DNA from: Tindallia sp. MSAO_Bac2
GTDB lineage: Bacteria; Bacillota; Clostridia; Peptostreptococcales; Tindalliaceae
Direction of reading: 5' to 3'
DNA length: 64,000 bases
NCBI GenBank assembly: GCA_003838145.1
Contig: QYZZ01000013.1
Location: forward strand, 1 to 64,000
The notes below the pieces were generated by a model. That model saw only the letters and a program-made list of their open reading frames with translations. It did not search any database and had not been told where the DNA came from. A program made the position numbers and the translations under genes. Below, one piece after another: positions 53,713 through 63,773 of this stretch (positions are counted from its first letter, which is position 1; the number at the start of each line of letters is the position of its first letter).

Positions 53713-55476
53713 TCACAGATATTCTTTCATATCATAAAATTTAAACTTATAGTACAGTGTACTTCTGGGTATATTCAGTAGTTTGGCCGCCTTCGCCTTA
53801 TTATTTCCAGCGGTTTCCATGGCACTTCGAATAGTTCTGATTTCCATTTTTTTGATGTTTTCCTGCAGATCCAGACTTGCCGGCTGATGATCATCTTCCT
53901 GCTCATCTCCCCGTTCAAGAATTCGCTCTGGTATGCTGCTCTTCTTTATTACATTTTCTTTCGAAAAAATCACCAGGTGTTCTATTGTATTTTTCAGTTC
54001 CCGTATGTTGCCAGGCCAGTTGTAGTTCATCAGGATATGAAGCACTTCTGCATCGATCTGCGGAACCATCAGGTTGTTTTCCTCACAGAAATCAGTAATG
54101 AAATACCTTAAAAAGATAGGAATATCTTCTTTTCTGTTTTTGAGACTGGGTAGATCAATATGAACCACATTAAGGCGATAATACAAGTCTTCCCTGAAGG
54201 ATCCCTGAAGCACCATAGCCTCCAGGTCTCTGTGAGTTGCCGATATCAGACGCACATCGATATCAATGGGCTTTTCTCCTCCAACCCGTACAATCTGTCT
54301 TTCCTGAAGTACCCGAAGCATTTTTGCCTGCATATACAAAGGCATGTCTCCAATTTCATCCAGAAAAAGTGTTCCATGATTGGCCAGCTCTACTTTTCCG
54401 GTTTTTCCTTTGTTTAATGCTCCGGTAAAAGCACCTCCTTCATAGCCAAACATTTCACTCTCAAATAAATTTTCCGGAATGGCGCTGCAGTTTATGGCGA
54501 CGAAGGGGCCTTCGCGGCCACTGGCCTGATGAATGGCACGGGCAAAAACTTCTTTTCCGGTTCCGCTCTCGCCGCCAATGAGAACACTGCTGTTGGCAGC
54601 TGCCACTTGCTGTGCTTCCTGAATTTTTTCCCGGATGATATCGCTTTTCCCTATAACATTATGGAAAGAATACTGTTCTTCATGGATTTTTTCCACTTCT
54701 GTTTGCAAGAGATCCAGCTTTTCTTTTGTCGTTTCCAGCTCTTCTGAAAGATTGGTGGTCTCAGTAATGTCTCTGTCAGTTGATACCGCCGCTATCATTT
54801 CCCCATTAATGAAAATGGGTATGGAGCTGATAATGGCATAGCTTCCGGGTCGCGGACTATGGTATACATTTCTTATGGGTTTTTTGCTTTTAAGGGTTTT
54901 GAGCAGTAAGGCCGTAGGAAAAAGTTCTTCCAGGTTTCGTCCGACGATATCCTTCTGATCAACCTGATATAGTTTTTCTATCCCTTGAGACCATAGCAAA
55001 ACCAGTCCCTCTGCATTTACCACACAAACTCCTTCATATAAGCTGTCCAGAATTTTTTCCAGCGCTGTGTGCATTTCGTCAATTTTTGAGTAAACCTTGT
55101 TCAAAATGTCATTGACACGAATGATTCCTACAACCTTACCTTCACGAACCACGGGTAACCGGCCAATATTGTTCCTTCGCATAAGGTTTCTGGCTTCAAT
55201 GGCTTTGGCTTCTTCCGTTGAAACAATGACATTTTGATTTGCCATTTCGTCCAATGACCTGGTCAGATCTTCTTCCGATCTGATCTGTTTCATCAGATCC
55301 TTAAAGGTTAACACGGCAACAACTTTTTCTTCTGCATCTATAATGATAATATCATCCAGATTATGGCTGACCATTGTATTGATGGCTTGTCGGGTATTCG
55401 CTTCATTGTTTATCTTAATCAGCCGCTGGTCCATAATATCGCCAACTGTGTATCGGTCAAGTTGGTGCAAAAACAT
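53713..55476 (-). CDS. prdR: PrdR, CBS-PAS sigma-54 activator
   Basis: 587 residues. Two CBS domains (about 6-60 and 75-130), a PAS domain (about 145-245), an AAA+ domain ([16 protein letters not shown], the sigma-54 loop [11 protein letters not shown]) and a Fis-type helix-turn-helix ([20 protein letters not shown]) come in order. There is no receiver domain. Its place beside a sigma-54 promoter on prdC and the family known from Clostridioides support activation of prd by proline. The CBS pair may also read an adenine nucleotide. Confidence 0.93.
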   Translation of the reverse strand: MFLHQLDRYTVGDIMDQRLIKINNEANTRQAINTMVSHNLDDIIIIDAEEKVVAVLTFKDLMKQIRSEEDLTRSLDEMANQNVIVSTEEAKAIEARNLMRRNNIGRLPVVREGKVVGIIRVNDILNKVYSKIDEMHTALEKILDSLYEGVCVVNAEGLVLLWSQGIEKLYQVDQKDIVGRNLEELFPTALLLKTLKSKKPIRNVYHSPRPGSYAIISSIPIFINGEMIAAVSTDRDITETTNLSEELETTKEKLDLLQTEVEKIHEEQYSFHNVIGKSDIIREKIQEAQQVAAANSSVLIGGESGTGKEVFARAIHQASGREGPFVAINCSAIPENLFESEMFGYEGGAFTGALNKGKTGKVELANHGTLFLDEIGDMPLYMQAKMLRVLQERQIVRVGGEKPIDIDVRLISATHRDLEAMVLQGSFREDLYYRLNVVHIDLPSLKNRKEDIPIFLRYFITDFCEENNLMVPQIDAEVLHILMNYNWPGNIRELKNTIEHLVIFSKENVIKKSSIPERILERGDEQEDDHQPASLDLQENIKKMEIRTIRSAMETAGNNKAKAAKLLNIPRSTLYYKFKFYDMKEYL

Positions 55477-55499
55477 ACCATCGCTCCTTGTTTTTTAAA

Positions 55500-55522
55500 G
55501 AAACCCGCCGAAGGCGGGTTTC
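55500..55522 (-). terminator. terminator of the aminotransferase gene
   Basis: Stem gaaacccgcc / ggcgggtttc with a 3-base loop and TTT on the minus strand, 10 bases after the stop. prdR begins 24 bases further on, so prdR may rely partly on read-through. Confidence 0.8.
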
Positions 55523-55532
55523 CAGTCAGTTA

Positions 55533-56783
55533 TTATCCGTTCACCTTGTCAATGGCCTGTTTAATGAGCCGTGCGGATTTTTTGCATTTTTCTGCTGATA
55601 CGGCGCAGGGAGCAAAGCGAAGGCCGCGTCCCAGCGGCAGCAGGAATAGGTAGTCTTTTGTCAGCTCAGCTGCTACATCGTCCGGGTTTTCACATGGAAT
55701 GGTGATAAAAAATCCTGCCCGATAAGGGAAGATTTCCAGTCCAATTTCCGATGCTTCATCCACAAAAGCCTGTGCCCTTCCTTCCAATATACCTTTGAAG
55801 GAATCGCGTTCTTCGTTTATCTTTTTAAGCAGTTTTTCATCGTTGTACACATTGGCCAGAAGTTTCTGAGCTCCCCGGGTTCCATTGGACCAGCAGGCAC
55901 GACTGGAGAAGGTGGCTGCGGCCAGAAACTCATCCGCCACTTCCTCACTGCTGCTGAGGCAAACCAGAGCACCACTGCGCAGGCCATAGAAAGTAAATGC
56001 CTTTGACATACTATATCCCACCAGCACCAGGATGTTTTCGGATAAGCCTTCAAACTGCTTCATAAACCCCCGGGATGTTTTCATGTCGCCGGCAAAATCA
56101 ATGTAGGCGATATCCAGATACAGGATAATTTTCTTTTGCTGCTTTTCCTGCAAGTCCTTCAAAAATTCGATAACTGCTGCCCATTCCTCATCTGTCAGAC
56201 TATAACCTGTCGGGTTATGAGCCGGTGTATTCATCATGATCAGTAATCTTTCCTGTTTTTCAGCCAGCTCCTGAACTTTTTCCTTAAAGGAGGTGATATT
56301 AAAGGCTTTCTTTTCATCGAAAAGCTGGAAAGTAGCCAGCTTCCGACCATGCTCTTCTGCAATGGTTTTATAAGGCGCCCAGTACCAGTCTGCCGTCAGC
56401 ATGGATTCGCCTTCTTCCATATAGTTCCAGACCGCATGCCGAATGCCGCCGGAACCACCAGGGGTAGATACCACCCGGACGTGACCTTCAGGACGAAAGT
56501 CTCCAAATACAGCCTTCTCAGCCGCCTCCTGGAAATCCGGCAGTCCGGCTATAGGCGCATAAGCTGCAATTTCGGCTTCCGGCAGGTTTTTAAATTTTTT
56601 CATCACTGTCTGCATCACCGACAGGCTTCCGTCGTCTTCCATCAGCGCTCCGATGGTTGAGTTAATTACCTGCTCTGCACCAACTTTTTTTGCTGCTTCC
56701 TGAGCTTTCTTGTTGGCGGCAAATACTTTATCGTCCGCAACAGGACGTTTGGAATGGGGTGCTACCATAGTTGTACTCATCAT
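55533..56783 (-). CDS. aminotransferase class I/II (aromatic or aspartate type)
   Basis: 416 residues. PLP Lys in VGYSMSKAFTFYGLRSGA, the NTPAHNPTGYSL turn, YLDIAYIDFAG and the final Arg in GRGLRFAPCAVS are visible. The substrate is not certain; the Ser-Lys site and tyrosines suit aromatic or acidic amino acids. GGAGG is 5-7 bases before the start. Its nearness to prdR suggests that the oxidative branch of Stickland fermentation is coded beside the reductive one, an inference. Confidence 0.85.
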   Translation of the reverse strand: MMSTTMVAPHSKRPVADDKVFAANKKAQEAAKKVGAEQVINSTIGALMEDDGSLSVMQTVMKKFKNLPEAEIAAYAPIAGLPDFQEAAEKAVFGDFRPEGHVRVVSTPGGSGGIRHAVWNYMEEGESMLTADWYWAPYKTIAEEHGRKLATFQLFDEKKAFNITSFKEKVQELAEKQERLLIMMNTPAHNPTGYSLTDEEWAAVIEFLKDLQEKQQKKIILYLDIAYIDFAGDMKTSRGFMKQFEGLSENILVLVGYSMSKAFTFYGLRSGALVCLSSSEEVADEFLAAATFSSRACWSNGTRGAQKLLANVYNDEKLLKKINEERDSFKGILEGRAQAFVDEASEIGLEIFPYRAGFFITIPCENPDDVAAELTKDYLFLLPLGRGLRFAPCAVSAEKCKKSARLIKQAIDKVNG

Positions 56784-56804
56784 TATTCCTCCTTATAAAC
56801 CTGT

Positions 56805-56810
56805 ATTATA
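56805..56810 (-). promoter_or_regulatory. -10 element of the aminotransferase gene
   Basis: Minus strand TACTATAATAC holds TATAAT, 21 bases before the start codon. The -35 is poor. Confidence 0.45.
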
Positions 56811-56884
56811 GTATTTCCTGCACATCATTATCCCTATTATTTCACATTTTCTATGTTTTTGCTATATCTGCCCGGAAAATATTT

Positions 56885-56912
56885 GAGAGCGGGGTTATCA
56901 TTTCCCGCTCTC
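56885..56912 (-). terminator. terminator of the second chemoreceptor gene
   Basis: Stem gagagcggg / cccgctctc with a 10-base loop, followed by AAATATTTT on the minus strand, 10 bases after the stop. Confidence 0.75.
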
Positions 56913-56922
56913 TTTGAGATCC

Positions 56923-59322
56923 TTAAATTTTAAACTGAGCCATCAGCTGGTTAAGCTGATTGGCGATTTCTGACAGATCCTGGGCTGCCTGGCTGCTCTC
57001 TGTTGCACCTTCTGCCGCTTCAGAAGCTGCCTGGTCGATTTCCTGGATGTTCTCGGAAATATCGGATGCCCCGGCGGAAACTTCACTGTTGGCCCGGGAT
57101 ATTTCTTCCATTTGACTGGTCGCATTGCTGCTGTTTTGGGCCACTTCATCGGATGCCATCGACAACTCTGAAGCTGACCGTGCAATTTCATTAACACCTT
57201 TGGATGCTTCTGAAGAGCTTCGCAGTACATCTTTTGCATTATCAGTTACTTTGCTGATGCTATTGGTTATCTTTTGGACTCTTTCGGCAGCATCTACCAC
57301 GTTTTCAGAAATATTTCCGGTTGTAGCTGACTGCTCAGTTACGGCAGCCGCTATTTGTCCGGTAATGTCCTTCACCTGCTTGATAACATCCGTAATACCA
57401 TCAACGGCCTTTACGGTACCCTTCATATCTTTTTGCATGGACTCAATCTGGTGAGCAATTTCATCCGTTGCTTCTCCGGTCTGCTTAGCCAGCTCTTTAA
57501 CTTCATTTGCTACTACGGCAAACCCTTTGCCGGCTTCTCCGGCTCCAGCGGCTTCAATAGCTGCATTTAGGGCCAGCATGTTTGTCTGGTCTGCTATATC
57601 ATTGATCACTTCAACAATTTTATTAATTTCTGCTGATGATTTATCTAATTGTTGAATAGCTTTAGTTGTATGCTCCACTTCTCTTTCCGCTTCGTCACTG
57701 ATAGTAAGGGATCTTTCGCAGTTTTCACTGATTTCGCCTAAGGAAGAATTAATCTCTTTAATGGCAGTTGTTATTTCCGCTACCAGATTATTTACTTCCC
57801 GGGCATCTTCAGTTACTGAACCCATATCACTGTTAACACCTTCTATCAGTTCCGTCACATTGTTGACTTCTGATGAGGTTTCTTCGGAAGCCGAAGCCAG
57901 ATTTCTAATATTGGCTGACATTTCCTCCACAGCGGATGCTATCGTGCTCATGTTGGTTCCGGTTTCAGCAGTTGCTTTAACAGTACCATCAATGCTGGCA
58001 TTGATCTGTTCAGTCGCTGCACTGACAACACCGGTTTTAGCGCTCATTTCTTCCGTTCCGGCCGCCAGGTTATTGGCTACGTCCAGCACTGAGCTGGCGG
58101 AACTTCCAACTGAATCTGCCTGCTGTCTAATTTTAGAAATGATTGTTCCCAGGGTTTCAAGGGTGCTGTGTAATCCTTTAGCCATATCACCGACTTCGTC
58201 CTGACGATCTTTATAAAGACTGATACTGTCGTCCTCCGAAAGCCTGAAGTCGTAGGATGCAACCCGCTGGATGGATTCAGACATGGCCAGCATCGGATTA
58301 GATATGGATCTTGATCCCAACAGGATCAGAGCTGTTGCAATCATTAAAGCAACCATCGTTAGCACGATCATGGTAATCATCAGGGTTTGAACCCCTGCCA
58401 TTGCCTCAGCTTCATCAACCTCTACAATCATTCCCAATGGAGTGTCTCCGATGAATGCAACTCCGTAAGCACCAAGAACGGTGTTACCCAGATAATCATC
58501 ATAGAGTCCCACTCCGTAGAATTCATCCTCTCTGTTCTGAATAGGATCCGCCAGATCTCGGGTTGCCCGTGTATCTATGGTCACCTGAAAAGCAGCATTC
58601 TGGCTGTATTCTCCAAGAAGTGTATCTGTATAAAGCATGCCCGTTTCATTTACCAGATAGATATCTCCGGTTTCGCCGATAAGATAGACACCTTCCTGTA
58701 GCATTTGCTGCAGAGTGTCTACCGGAATATATCCGTTGACAGTGCCTATAACAGCTCCCGTTCCACCTCTTCTGAGAGGTGTGGAAACAGTTACGTAATA
58801 ATCGTCTATTATGTCCGAAAATTCAAATTCCGAAATATTCTGCTCTCCTGCTATGGCTGTCTGAAAATAATCCCGGGGAGAATAGTCCGCCCCCTCTATG
58901 CGGTCCTTCAGATTACCACTTCCGTATATTCCATTTCCAGCTGCATCTGTCAGGTAGATGCTGAGAAGTCCATATTCTTCTGCCAGATCCGGAAGAACAG
59001 ATTCAAGCTCATTATAAGCGTTCTGCCATTCTTCGCTTTGTTCCCCAAATTCCTCCAGGATTTCAACAGCATCATATAAGTCGTCCATTCTGGAAAGGGT
59101 TAATCCATACATCAGCTTTTCTTCCATATATTGTTCAACTCTTCGCTCTGTCATTTCCTGATAAAGAGTCATTTCAGAAAATATACTCTCCCGCAGTTCA
59201 TTTCTTGCTTGAAAATAACCAACGGAAGCAATTATAATCATCGGGATAAGTCCTGCTACAATAAAAATGACAAACACTTTGTTTCTGATCTTCATATTAT
59301 CTAATAGTTTTTTCCCTGGCAT
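56923..59322 (-). CDS. methyl-accepting chemotaxis protein with double-Cache sensor
   Basis: 799 residues. A helix near 15-35, a large double-Cache sensor (about 40-300; [14 protein letters not shown] and VSTPLRRGG are typical), a second helix and HAMP precede the signalling rod. The tip reads [24 protein letters not shown]. Double-Cache receptors often bind amino acids or carboxylates. GGAGG is 7 bases before the ATG. Confidence 0.93.
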   Translation of the reverse strand: MPGKKLLDNMKIRNKVFVIFIVAGLIPMIIIASVGYFQARNELRESIFSEMTLYQEMTERRVEQYMEEKLMYGLTLSRMDDLYDAVEILEEFGEQSEEWQNAYNELESVLPDLAEEYGLLSIYLTDAAGNGIYGSGNLKDRIEGADYSPRDYFQTAIAGEQNISEFEFSDIIDDYYVTVSTPLRRGGTGAVIGTVNGYIPVDTLQQMLQEGVYLIGETGDIYLVNETGMLYTDTLLGEYSQNAAFQVTIDTRATRDLADPIQNREDEFYGVGLYDDYLGNTVLGAYGVAFIGDTPLGMIVEVDEAEAMAGVQTLMITMIVLTMVALMIATALILLGSRSISNPMLAMSESIQRVASYDFRLSEDDSISLYKDRQDEVGDMAKGLHSTLETLGTIISKIRQQADSVGSSASSVLDVANNLAAGTEEMSAKTGVVSAATEQINASIDGTVKATAETGTNMSTIASAVEEMSANIRNLASASEETSSEVNNVTELIEGVNSDMGSVTEDAREVNNLVAEITTAIKEINSSLGEISENCERSLTISDEAEREVEHTTKAIQQLDKSSAEINKIVEVINDIADQTNMLALNAAIEAAGAGEAGKGFAVVANEVKELAKQTGEATDEIAHQIESMQKDMKGTVKAVDGITDVIKQVKDITGQIAAAVTEQSATTGNISENVVDAAERVQKITNSISKVTDNAKDVLRSSSEASKGVNEIARSASELSMASDEVAQNSSNATSQMEEISRANSEVSAGASDISENIQEIDQAASEAAEGATESSQAAQDLSEIANQLNQLMAQFKI

Positions 59323-59400
59323 ATGCAGCCCTCCAATTTAGTTCCAAATTATTCACACTCAGAATGATACCCAGGACCTATCTATCCAATCAGTAGAATA

Positions 59401-59430
59401 AAAAAAGCCACAAGAAAATGTGGCTTTTTT
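59401..59430. terminator. terminator of metK
   Basis: Stem aaaaaagccaca / tgtggctttttt with a 6-base loop, 2 bases after the metK stop. Confidence 0.88.
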
Positions 59431-59432
59431 GA

Positions 59433-60614
59433 CTAAACTTCTTTTTTTAATGCTTCTGCTTTATCTGTGCGCTCCCAGGTTAAATCCACGTCGGTGCGTC
59501 CCATATGGCCGTAGGCAGCTATTTTTCGGTAGATAGGTCGTCTAAGCTCCAGGTCTCTGATAATAGCTGCAGGACGCAGGTCAAAATGACTGCGAATCAA
59601 TTCGATAAGCTTTTCCTCAGGTATAGTGCCTGTTCCAAAAGTATCCACCAGAATAGAAACTGGCTGCGCCACACCGATGGCATAGGCCAGACCCACTTCG
59701 CAACGAGTGGCTAGACCGGCGGCAACAATATTTTTAGCCACATAGCGGGCAGCGTATGCAGCTGAGCGGTCCACCTTTGTTGGATCTTTACCGGAGAAAG
59801 CTCCGCCACCGTGCCGGGAGTAACCCCCGTAGGTGTCTACAATGATTTTACGGCCGGTAACGCCAGCATCGCCCTGGGGTCCTCCAACAACAAAGCGTCC
59901 GGTGGGATTCACCAGGTATCGGGTTTTTTCATCAATAAAACCTTTCGGAACTACTGGTCTGATAACATGTTCAATGATGTCTTTTTCTATGGTTTCGTGC
60001 TCCACCTCCGGACTATGCTGAGAAGAAACTACCACTGCATCTACTCTGACGGGTACGTCATCTTCATATTCAATGGTTACCTGCGTTTTTCCGTCAGGCC
60101 GAAGGTATTCCAAAGTTCCATCCTTTCGGACTTCGGCAAGGCGTTTTGAAAGTTTATGCGCCAGTGAAATTGGCATCGGCATAAGCTCCGGCGTCTCTGT
60201 GCAGGCATATCCGAACATAATCCCCTGATCACCTGCACCTGTTGATTCCAGTCCGTTTTCTTCTTCGCCTTTTCTGTGTTCCATAGATTCATCCACGCCC
60301 AGAGCTATGTCACCTGACTGTTCATCAATAGATGTCAGCACTGCGCAGGTATCACTGTCAAAGCCAAACTTGGCACGGGTGTATCCGATTTCTTCCACAG
60401 TTCTTCTGGCTATCTTAGGTATATCCACATAGCAACTTGTGGTAATTTCTCCTACAACCATTACCATCCCTGTTGTCACTACGGTTTCGCAGGCTACCCT
60501 TCCTTTAGGATCTTTTTCAAAAATAGCATCCAGAATAGCATCAGAAATCTGGTCGCAGATTTTATCCGGATGACCTTCAGTCACAGATTCAGAAGTAAAA
60601 AATCTTTTTTTCAT
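59433..60614 (-). CDS. metK: S-adenosylmethionine synthetase
   Basis: 393 residues from the ATG at 60614, with GGAG 5 bases upstream; the ATG at 60617 is too close. Motifs [28 protein letters not shown] and [15 protein letters not shown] are standard for MetK. It makes SAM from methionine and ATP. It is controlled by the SAM-I riboswitch in its leader. Confidence 0.97.
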   Translation of the reverse strand: MKKRFFTSESVTEGHPDKICDQISDAILDAIFEKDPKGRVACETVVTTGMVMVVGEITTSCYVDIPKIARRTVEEIGYTRAKFGFDSDTCAVLTSIDEQSGDIALGVDESMEHRKGEEENGLESTGAGDQGIMFGYACTETPELMPMPISLAHKLSKRLAEVRKDGTLEYLRPDGKTQVTIEYEDDVPVRVDAVVVSSQHSPEVEHETIEKDIIEHVIRPVVPKGFIDEKTRYLVNPTGRFVVGGPQGDAGVTGRKIIVDTYGGYSRHGGGAFSGKDPTKVDRSAAYAARYVAKNIVAAGLATRCEVGLAYAIGVAQPVSILVDTFGTGTIPEEKLIELIRSHFDLRPAAIIRDLELRRPIYRKIAAYGHMGRTDVDLTWERTDKAEALKKEV

Positions 60615-60649
60615 CATGTCTCCTCCTTGTATATTATTAATTTAACCGG

Positions 60650-60813
60650 AAAAGGCCTCTTCACAAGAAGAGGCCTTTTAAACAAATACAAAAGCTTTCG
60701 CTTTCGATTCCTCATCTCTCAGAATCCACATTCTGCAGGATTTAGCACCATACATCCGAAGATTATGGTTGCCGGATTTCATCGGGCCCGTCCCTCCATC
60801 ACTCTTTATAAGG
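60650..60813 (-). ncRNA. SAM-I (S-box) riboswitch with terminator
   Basis: On the minus strand the aptamer (60710-60813) has the SAM-I landmarks in order: the CCTTAT P1 side, AAAGAGTGATGGAGGGA, GCCCGATGAAATCCGGCAACC, GGTGCTAAATCCTGCAG and CTGAGAGATGAGG closing P1. A 12-base terminator stem (60650-60661 / 60668-60679) follows, before the metK ribosome site. SAM binding should favour the terminator. Confidence 0.95.
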
Positions 60814-60861
60814 TAGATCGATTCAGTTGTACAAAACAATTAATCTTTATTCACAAGCTTA

Positions 60862-60891
60862 ATTATAGCATTTGAATATAATTACTGTCAA
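60862..60891 (-). promoter_or_regulatory. sigma-A promoter of metK
   Basis: Consensus TTGACA (60886-60891) and TATAAT (60862-60867) with an 18-base spacer. It lies a few bases past the neighbouring gene's stop and about 50 bases ahead of the riboswitch. Confidence 0.9.
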
Positions 60892-60895
60892 CAGT

Positions 60896-62401
60896 TTACT
60901 GAAAATGGTTTTCAACTGCTCTGTCCAGCAAAATAGCCATTTCAGCTCTGGTCATTGCCCGACCGGGATTCAGGTTCATCTCTTCTGAAGCTTCCAGTAT
61001 CTCTGATTCAATCAACAGATTGACGGCAGGGACTGCCCACTCACTCAGGCGGTGTGCATCTCCAAAGGCCGGTTCAACATCTGCTGCCTGATTCAGATCC
61101 AGTTCAAGAGCTCTTGTCAGCATCATTAACCCCTGCTCTCTGGTGGCATGATCTGTAGGTCTGACAGTTCCGTCAGTGTGCCCTGTAATGATTTGATAGA
61201 CCATCGCCACCTCAAGAGAGTCCTGTGCCCATTCACTAACCTTATCCCAGTCCTGCGGCAATGCTTCTGGCTGAAGCTCAGCTTTTTCGTTGTCCAAATC
61301 GAAGGCTTTTTCAAAGACAACGGCCAGTTCCTGTCTTGTCATAGGCCGGTCTGGTTCGTATCGGTCTTCAGAAACACCACTGACAACACCGGCAGCATTA
61401 AGCCTTTCCACCGCATATCTCGCCATATGCTCTTCCATGTCGATGAAAACCGGTTCACCCGTTTTTTCTCTTTTCTCCGGCTCTTCAATTTCTTCCAATT
61501 CATTATGTGGTTCCAGTTGTTCCTGGTTCTGTGCATTCAAATTGCGGAATACGTCTTTTTTATCCAATTCTGCTACAGCTACAGGTATCAAATCCAGACT
61601 TCTTGCCCATCCTTCCATTTCACTATCAAATGATTCCAGCCGATACCAGTATACTCCATTTTCCAGTCTGGCATTGCTGGTAACCCTTAGCTGAGATCCC
61701 TGCGAGAAGCGGTTGGTTTGCTCCCCTCCAATATCCTTAGACAACCTGAGGTCTTGAGGAGCAGCTTTTACCCTGTCACCAGGCTGATAAAACAGCAGAT
61801 GCCCACGACTTACCGTATCCGGATTTGGTATGTTAAACCCAAGAGGTGTCCTTATTCCAGAAGGTACTTGACTCCAGTCCAAATCCGTCACCGCAACGTT
61901 ATATCGTGTTCGTATCAGGTCGAAAATGCCATCCTGATATGTATTACCATTTCTGTCTGTCGGATTGTTCCGATTGAGCCAACCGTTGTACCCCCACAAT
62001 GCAAAATACCAGTTTTCCAGTACATCCGGGTCCCGGTCCCCCACAGTAGCAATGTCTTCGAAGAGCCAGCGGCTTAACAAAATGTCAGCCCCCACTTCAA
62101 TATTATATTTTGTGTCATAAAGCAATGCTTCCCGGTCCAAACGACTATTATGCACTTCGTTTATTTGCATGATTCCCTGATTCCCTGCATAGATGAAGGG
62201 CTGACCGTTTCTGAACTGACTTTTGCCGCTTTCCTTCCATGCAATGGCTCTAAGAAGTACTGGTGGAATGCTTTTCTGCAGGGCTACTTCTTCAATTATT
62301 TCGTTAATTTCCTCCCGGCTGATTTCATTGTTGGCATGTGCAGGTATCAGTGCTGATTGAAGCAGCATTATTATACCTATTATTGCCACAAATTTTTTCA
62401 T
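60896..62401 (-). CDS. secreted SLT lytic transglycosylase-like protein with SLH domains
   Basis: 501 residues. A signal peptide (about 1-23, cut after AHA) is followed by an SLT-type domain with Glu in AIAWKESGKSQF (about residue 53) and GNQGIMQINEVHN. An SH3-like region lies near 235-285, then a charged linker, then three SLH repeats (YAVERLNAAGVVSG; MTRQELAVVFEKA; MTRAEMAILLDRA). SLH repeats anchor proteins to the cell wall, so this is a wall-held peptidoglycan-cutting enzyme. Confidence 0.88.
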   Translation of the reverse strand: MKKFVAIIGIIMLLQSALIPAHANNEISREEINEIIEEVALQKSIPPVLLRAIAWKESGKSQFRNGQPFIYAGNQGIMQINEVHNSRLDREALLYDTKYNIEVGADILLSRWLFEDIATVGDRDPDVLENWYFALWGYNGWLNRNNPTDRNGNTYQDGIFDLIRTRYNVAVTDLDWSQVPSGIRTPLGFNIPNPDTVSRGHLLFYQPGDRVKAAPQDLRLSKDIGGEQTNRFSQGSQLRVTSNARLENGVYWYRLESFDSEMEGWARSLDLIPVAVAELDKKDVFRNLNAQNQEQLEPHNELEEIEEPEKREKTGEPVFIDMEEHMARYAVERLNAAGVVSGVSEDRYEPDRPMTRQELAVVFEKAFDLDNEKAELQPEALPQDWDKVSEWAQDSLEVAMVYQIITGHTDGTVRPTDHATREQGLMMLTRALELDLNQAADVEPAFGDAHRLSEWAVPAVNLLIESEILEASEEMNLNPGRAMTRAEMAILLDRAVENHFQ

Positions 62402-62419
62402 GCTTCATTACTCCTTTCT

Positions 62420-62449
62420 TTGAACAACCACCTACGGTGGATTGTTCAA
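62420..62449. repeat. hairpin upstream of the SLT/SLH gene
   Basis: ttgaacaa-ccacc pairs with ggtgg-a-ttgttcaa around tac. It lies 115 bases after the AEC transporter stop and 19 bases before the SLT/SLH start. No T-run follows on the minus strand. It may be a repeat hairpin or an mRNA 5' structure. Confidence 0.55.
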
Positions 62450-62563
62450 TTAAGAATTTAAAATTATGAATGATGAATTAACTTCAAGAGACAAATTTAT
62501 GCAGGAAGATAACACATCTTTTTTTCGGGTTATATTATTGATCCATGAGCTGTACTCCACTGT

Positions 62564-63499
62564 TTATAAAAAGGTTGCCCAAAGCGGTATGGTAATCATC
62601 GAAAGAATGGTTGTGATAAAAACTGCCTTGGAGGCCAGATAATCATCAGCGTCATACATACTGGCAAAGGCTCCTGTAACTGCTCCCACCGGCATGGCTA
62701 TAATAATGACCGGGATACCCAGCATCATTCCATCAAAGCCCAAAAGCCGGAGTGGTATGTACGCCAATAACGGCATCAGCAGCAAACGGTTAAAGGTAAG
62801 CAGGTACAAACTCCTGTCTCCAAGAATGCTTTTTAAGGAAACTTCACCCAGCAGTGCCCCGATGATCAGCATAGCCAGCGGTGTCGTGGTACTCCCCAGC
62901 ATCTCCACAGCCTGATAAAGTGGTCCTGGCAATCTGATGGAGAAAACGAAGAAGCTAAAACCGAATATAAGTGCAATAATTCCGGGACTGAGAAGGGCTT
63001 TGCGCAGATTCATTTCCTGTCCACTTCCTTCACGTGAGCTTCTTGACATAATAGCAACACCCAGCGTCAGCAACACAAGATTAAAAGGCATATTGTAGAG
63101 TGCGGCAAAAAAAACGCCCATCTCTCCATAAATGACATTCACAACCGGAAATCCCATAAATGTTACGTTTGAAAAAATCAACGCAAATTGTATGACATCC
63201 TTTCTTTTTGCCTTTTCTTTGCTTGTCTTTTTATAAATGTATGAAAAAGATATAATGCCGATATAGGCACAAATTGATATGATGATAATTTGAATGCTGG
63301 AAGAAAGCACTTCGCTGTCAAAAGGAAATTGCATTGCACTGATGACCAGAGCCGGCAGTGATACGTTCATCAGCAGACTGCTCATGCCCTTTATGGTAGA
63401 TTGATCCAGCGCGGAAGCTTTCCGGGCCACAAAGCCAGTCAGCATAATAAAAAATAACACCATGATCTGACTTACCACACTTATAAAAGCCTGATCCAA
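62564..63499 (-). CDS. AEC-family transporter
   Basis: 311 residues from a TTG at 63499, with GAGGG 6 bases upstream. The frame open to 63604 reads through a GGATAAT repeat and is not coding. About ten membrane spans in two halves; the second starts with PGPLYQAVEMLGSTTTPLAMLIIGALLGE, typical of the auxin efflux carrier family. Bacterial members carry carboxylates such as malate. Confidence 0.88.
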   Translation of the reverse strand: MDQAFISVVSQIMVLFFIMLTGFVARKASALDQSTIKGMSSLLMNVSLPALVISAMQFPFDSEVLSSSIQIIIISICAYIGIISFSYIYKKTSKEKAKRKDVIQFALIFSNVTFMGFPVVNVIYGEMGVFFAALYNMPFNLVLLTLGVAIMSRSSREGSGQEMNLRKALLSPGIIALIFGFSFFVFSIRLPGPLYQAVEMLGSTTTPLAMLIIGALLGEVSLKSILGDRSLYLLTFNRLLLMPLLAYIPLRLLGFDGMMLGIPVIIIAMPVGAVTGAFASMYDADDYLASKAVFITTILSMITIPLWATFL

Positions 63500-63549
63500 T
63501 TGAATCCCTCTTTCCCTGCGCCAGAACAAAGACGCTTCGCGTCTATTGT

Positions 63550-63590
63550 AATTGAGAATTGATAATGGATAATGGATAATTAAGTTCAAA
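63550..63590. repeat. GGATAAT-type repeat, another copy
   Basis: attgagaattgataatggat-aatggataattaagttcaaa, close to the 5680-5935 units. It is in the leader of the AEC gene. Confidence 0.7.
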
Positions 63591-63647
63591 TACCGGCAGG
63601 GCACTCGTACCCTCAGGGCACTCGTGCTATTTCCTATAGCTTAATAA

Positions 63648-63674
63648 AGCCTTCTGATTTAGATTCAGAAGGCT
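63648..63674 (-). terminator. terminator of the phosphohexomutase gene
   Basis: Stem agccttctga / tcagaaggct with a 7-base loop and TTATT after it on the minus strand. It lies about 100 bases past the stop. Confidence 0.75.
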
Positions 63675-63773
63675 ATGGCTCTATTTATTTTATCACTGTT
63701 TCGACTATCTTATCTTTTCGTAATGATAATGTAATCTTTTTGAAAAGAATTTGACATAAATGCAGGCTGCGAA

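Noticed and set aside
63500-63604. 35-residue N-terminal extension of the AEC transporter
   Set aside because: It translates the repeat at 63550-63590; a TTG with a ribosome site at 63499 fits the family start.
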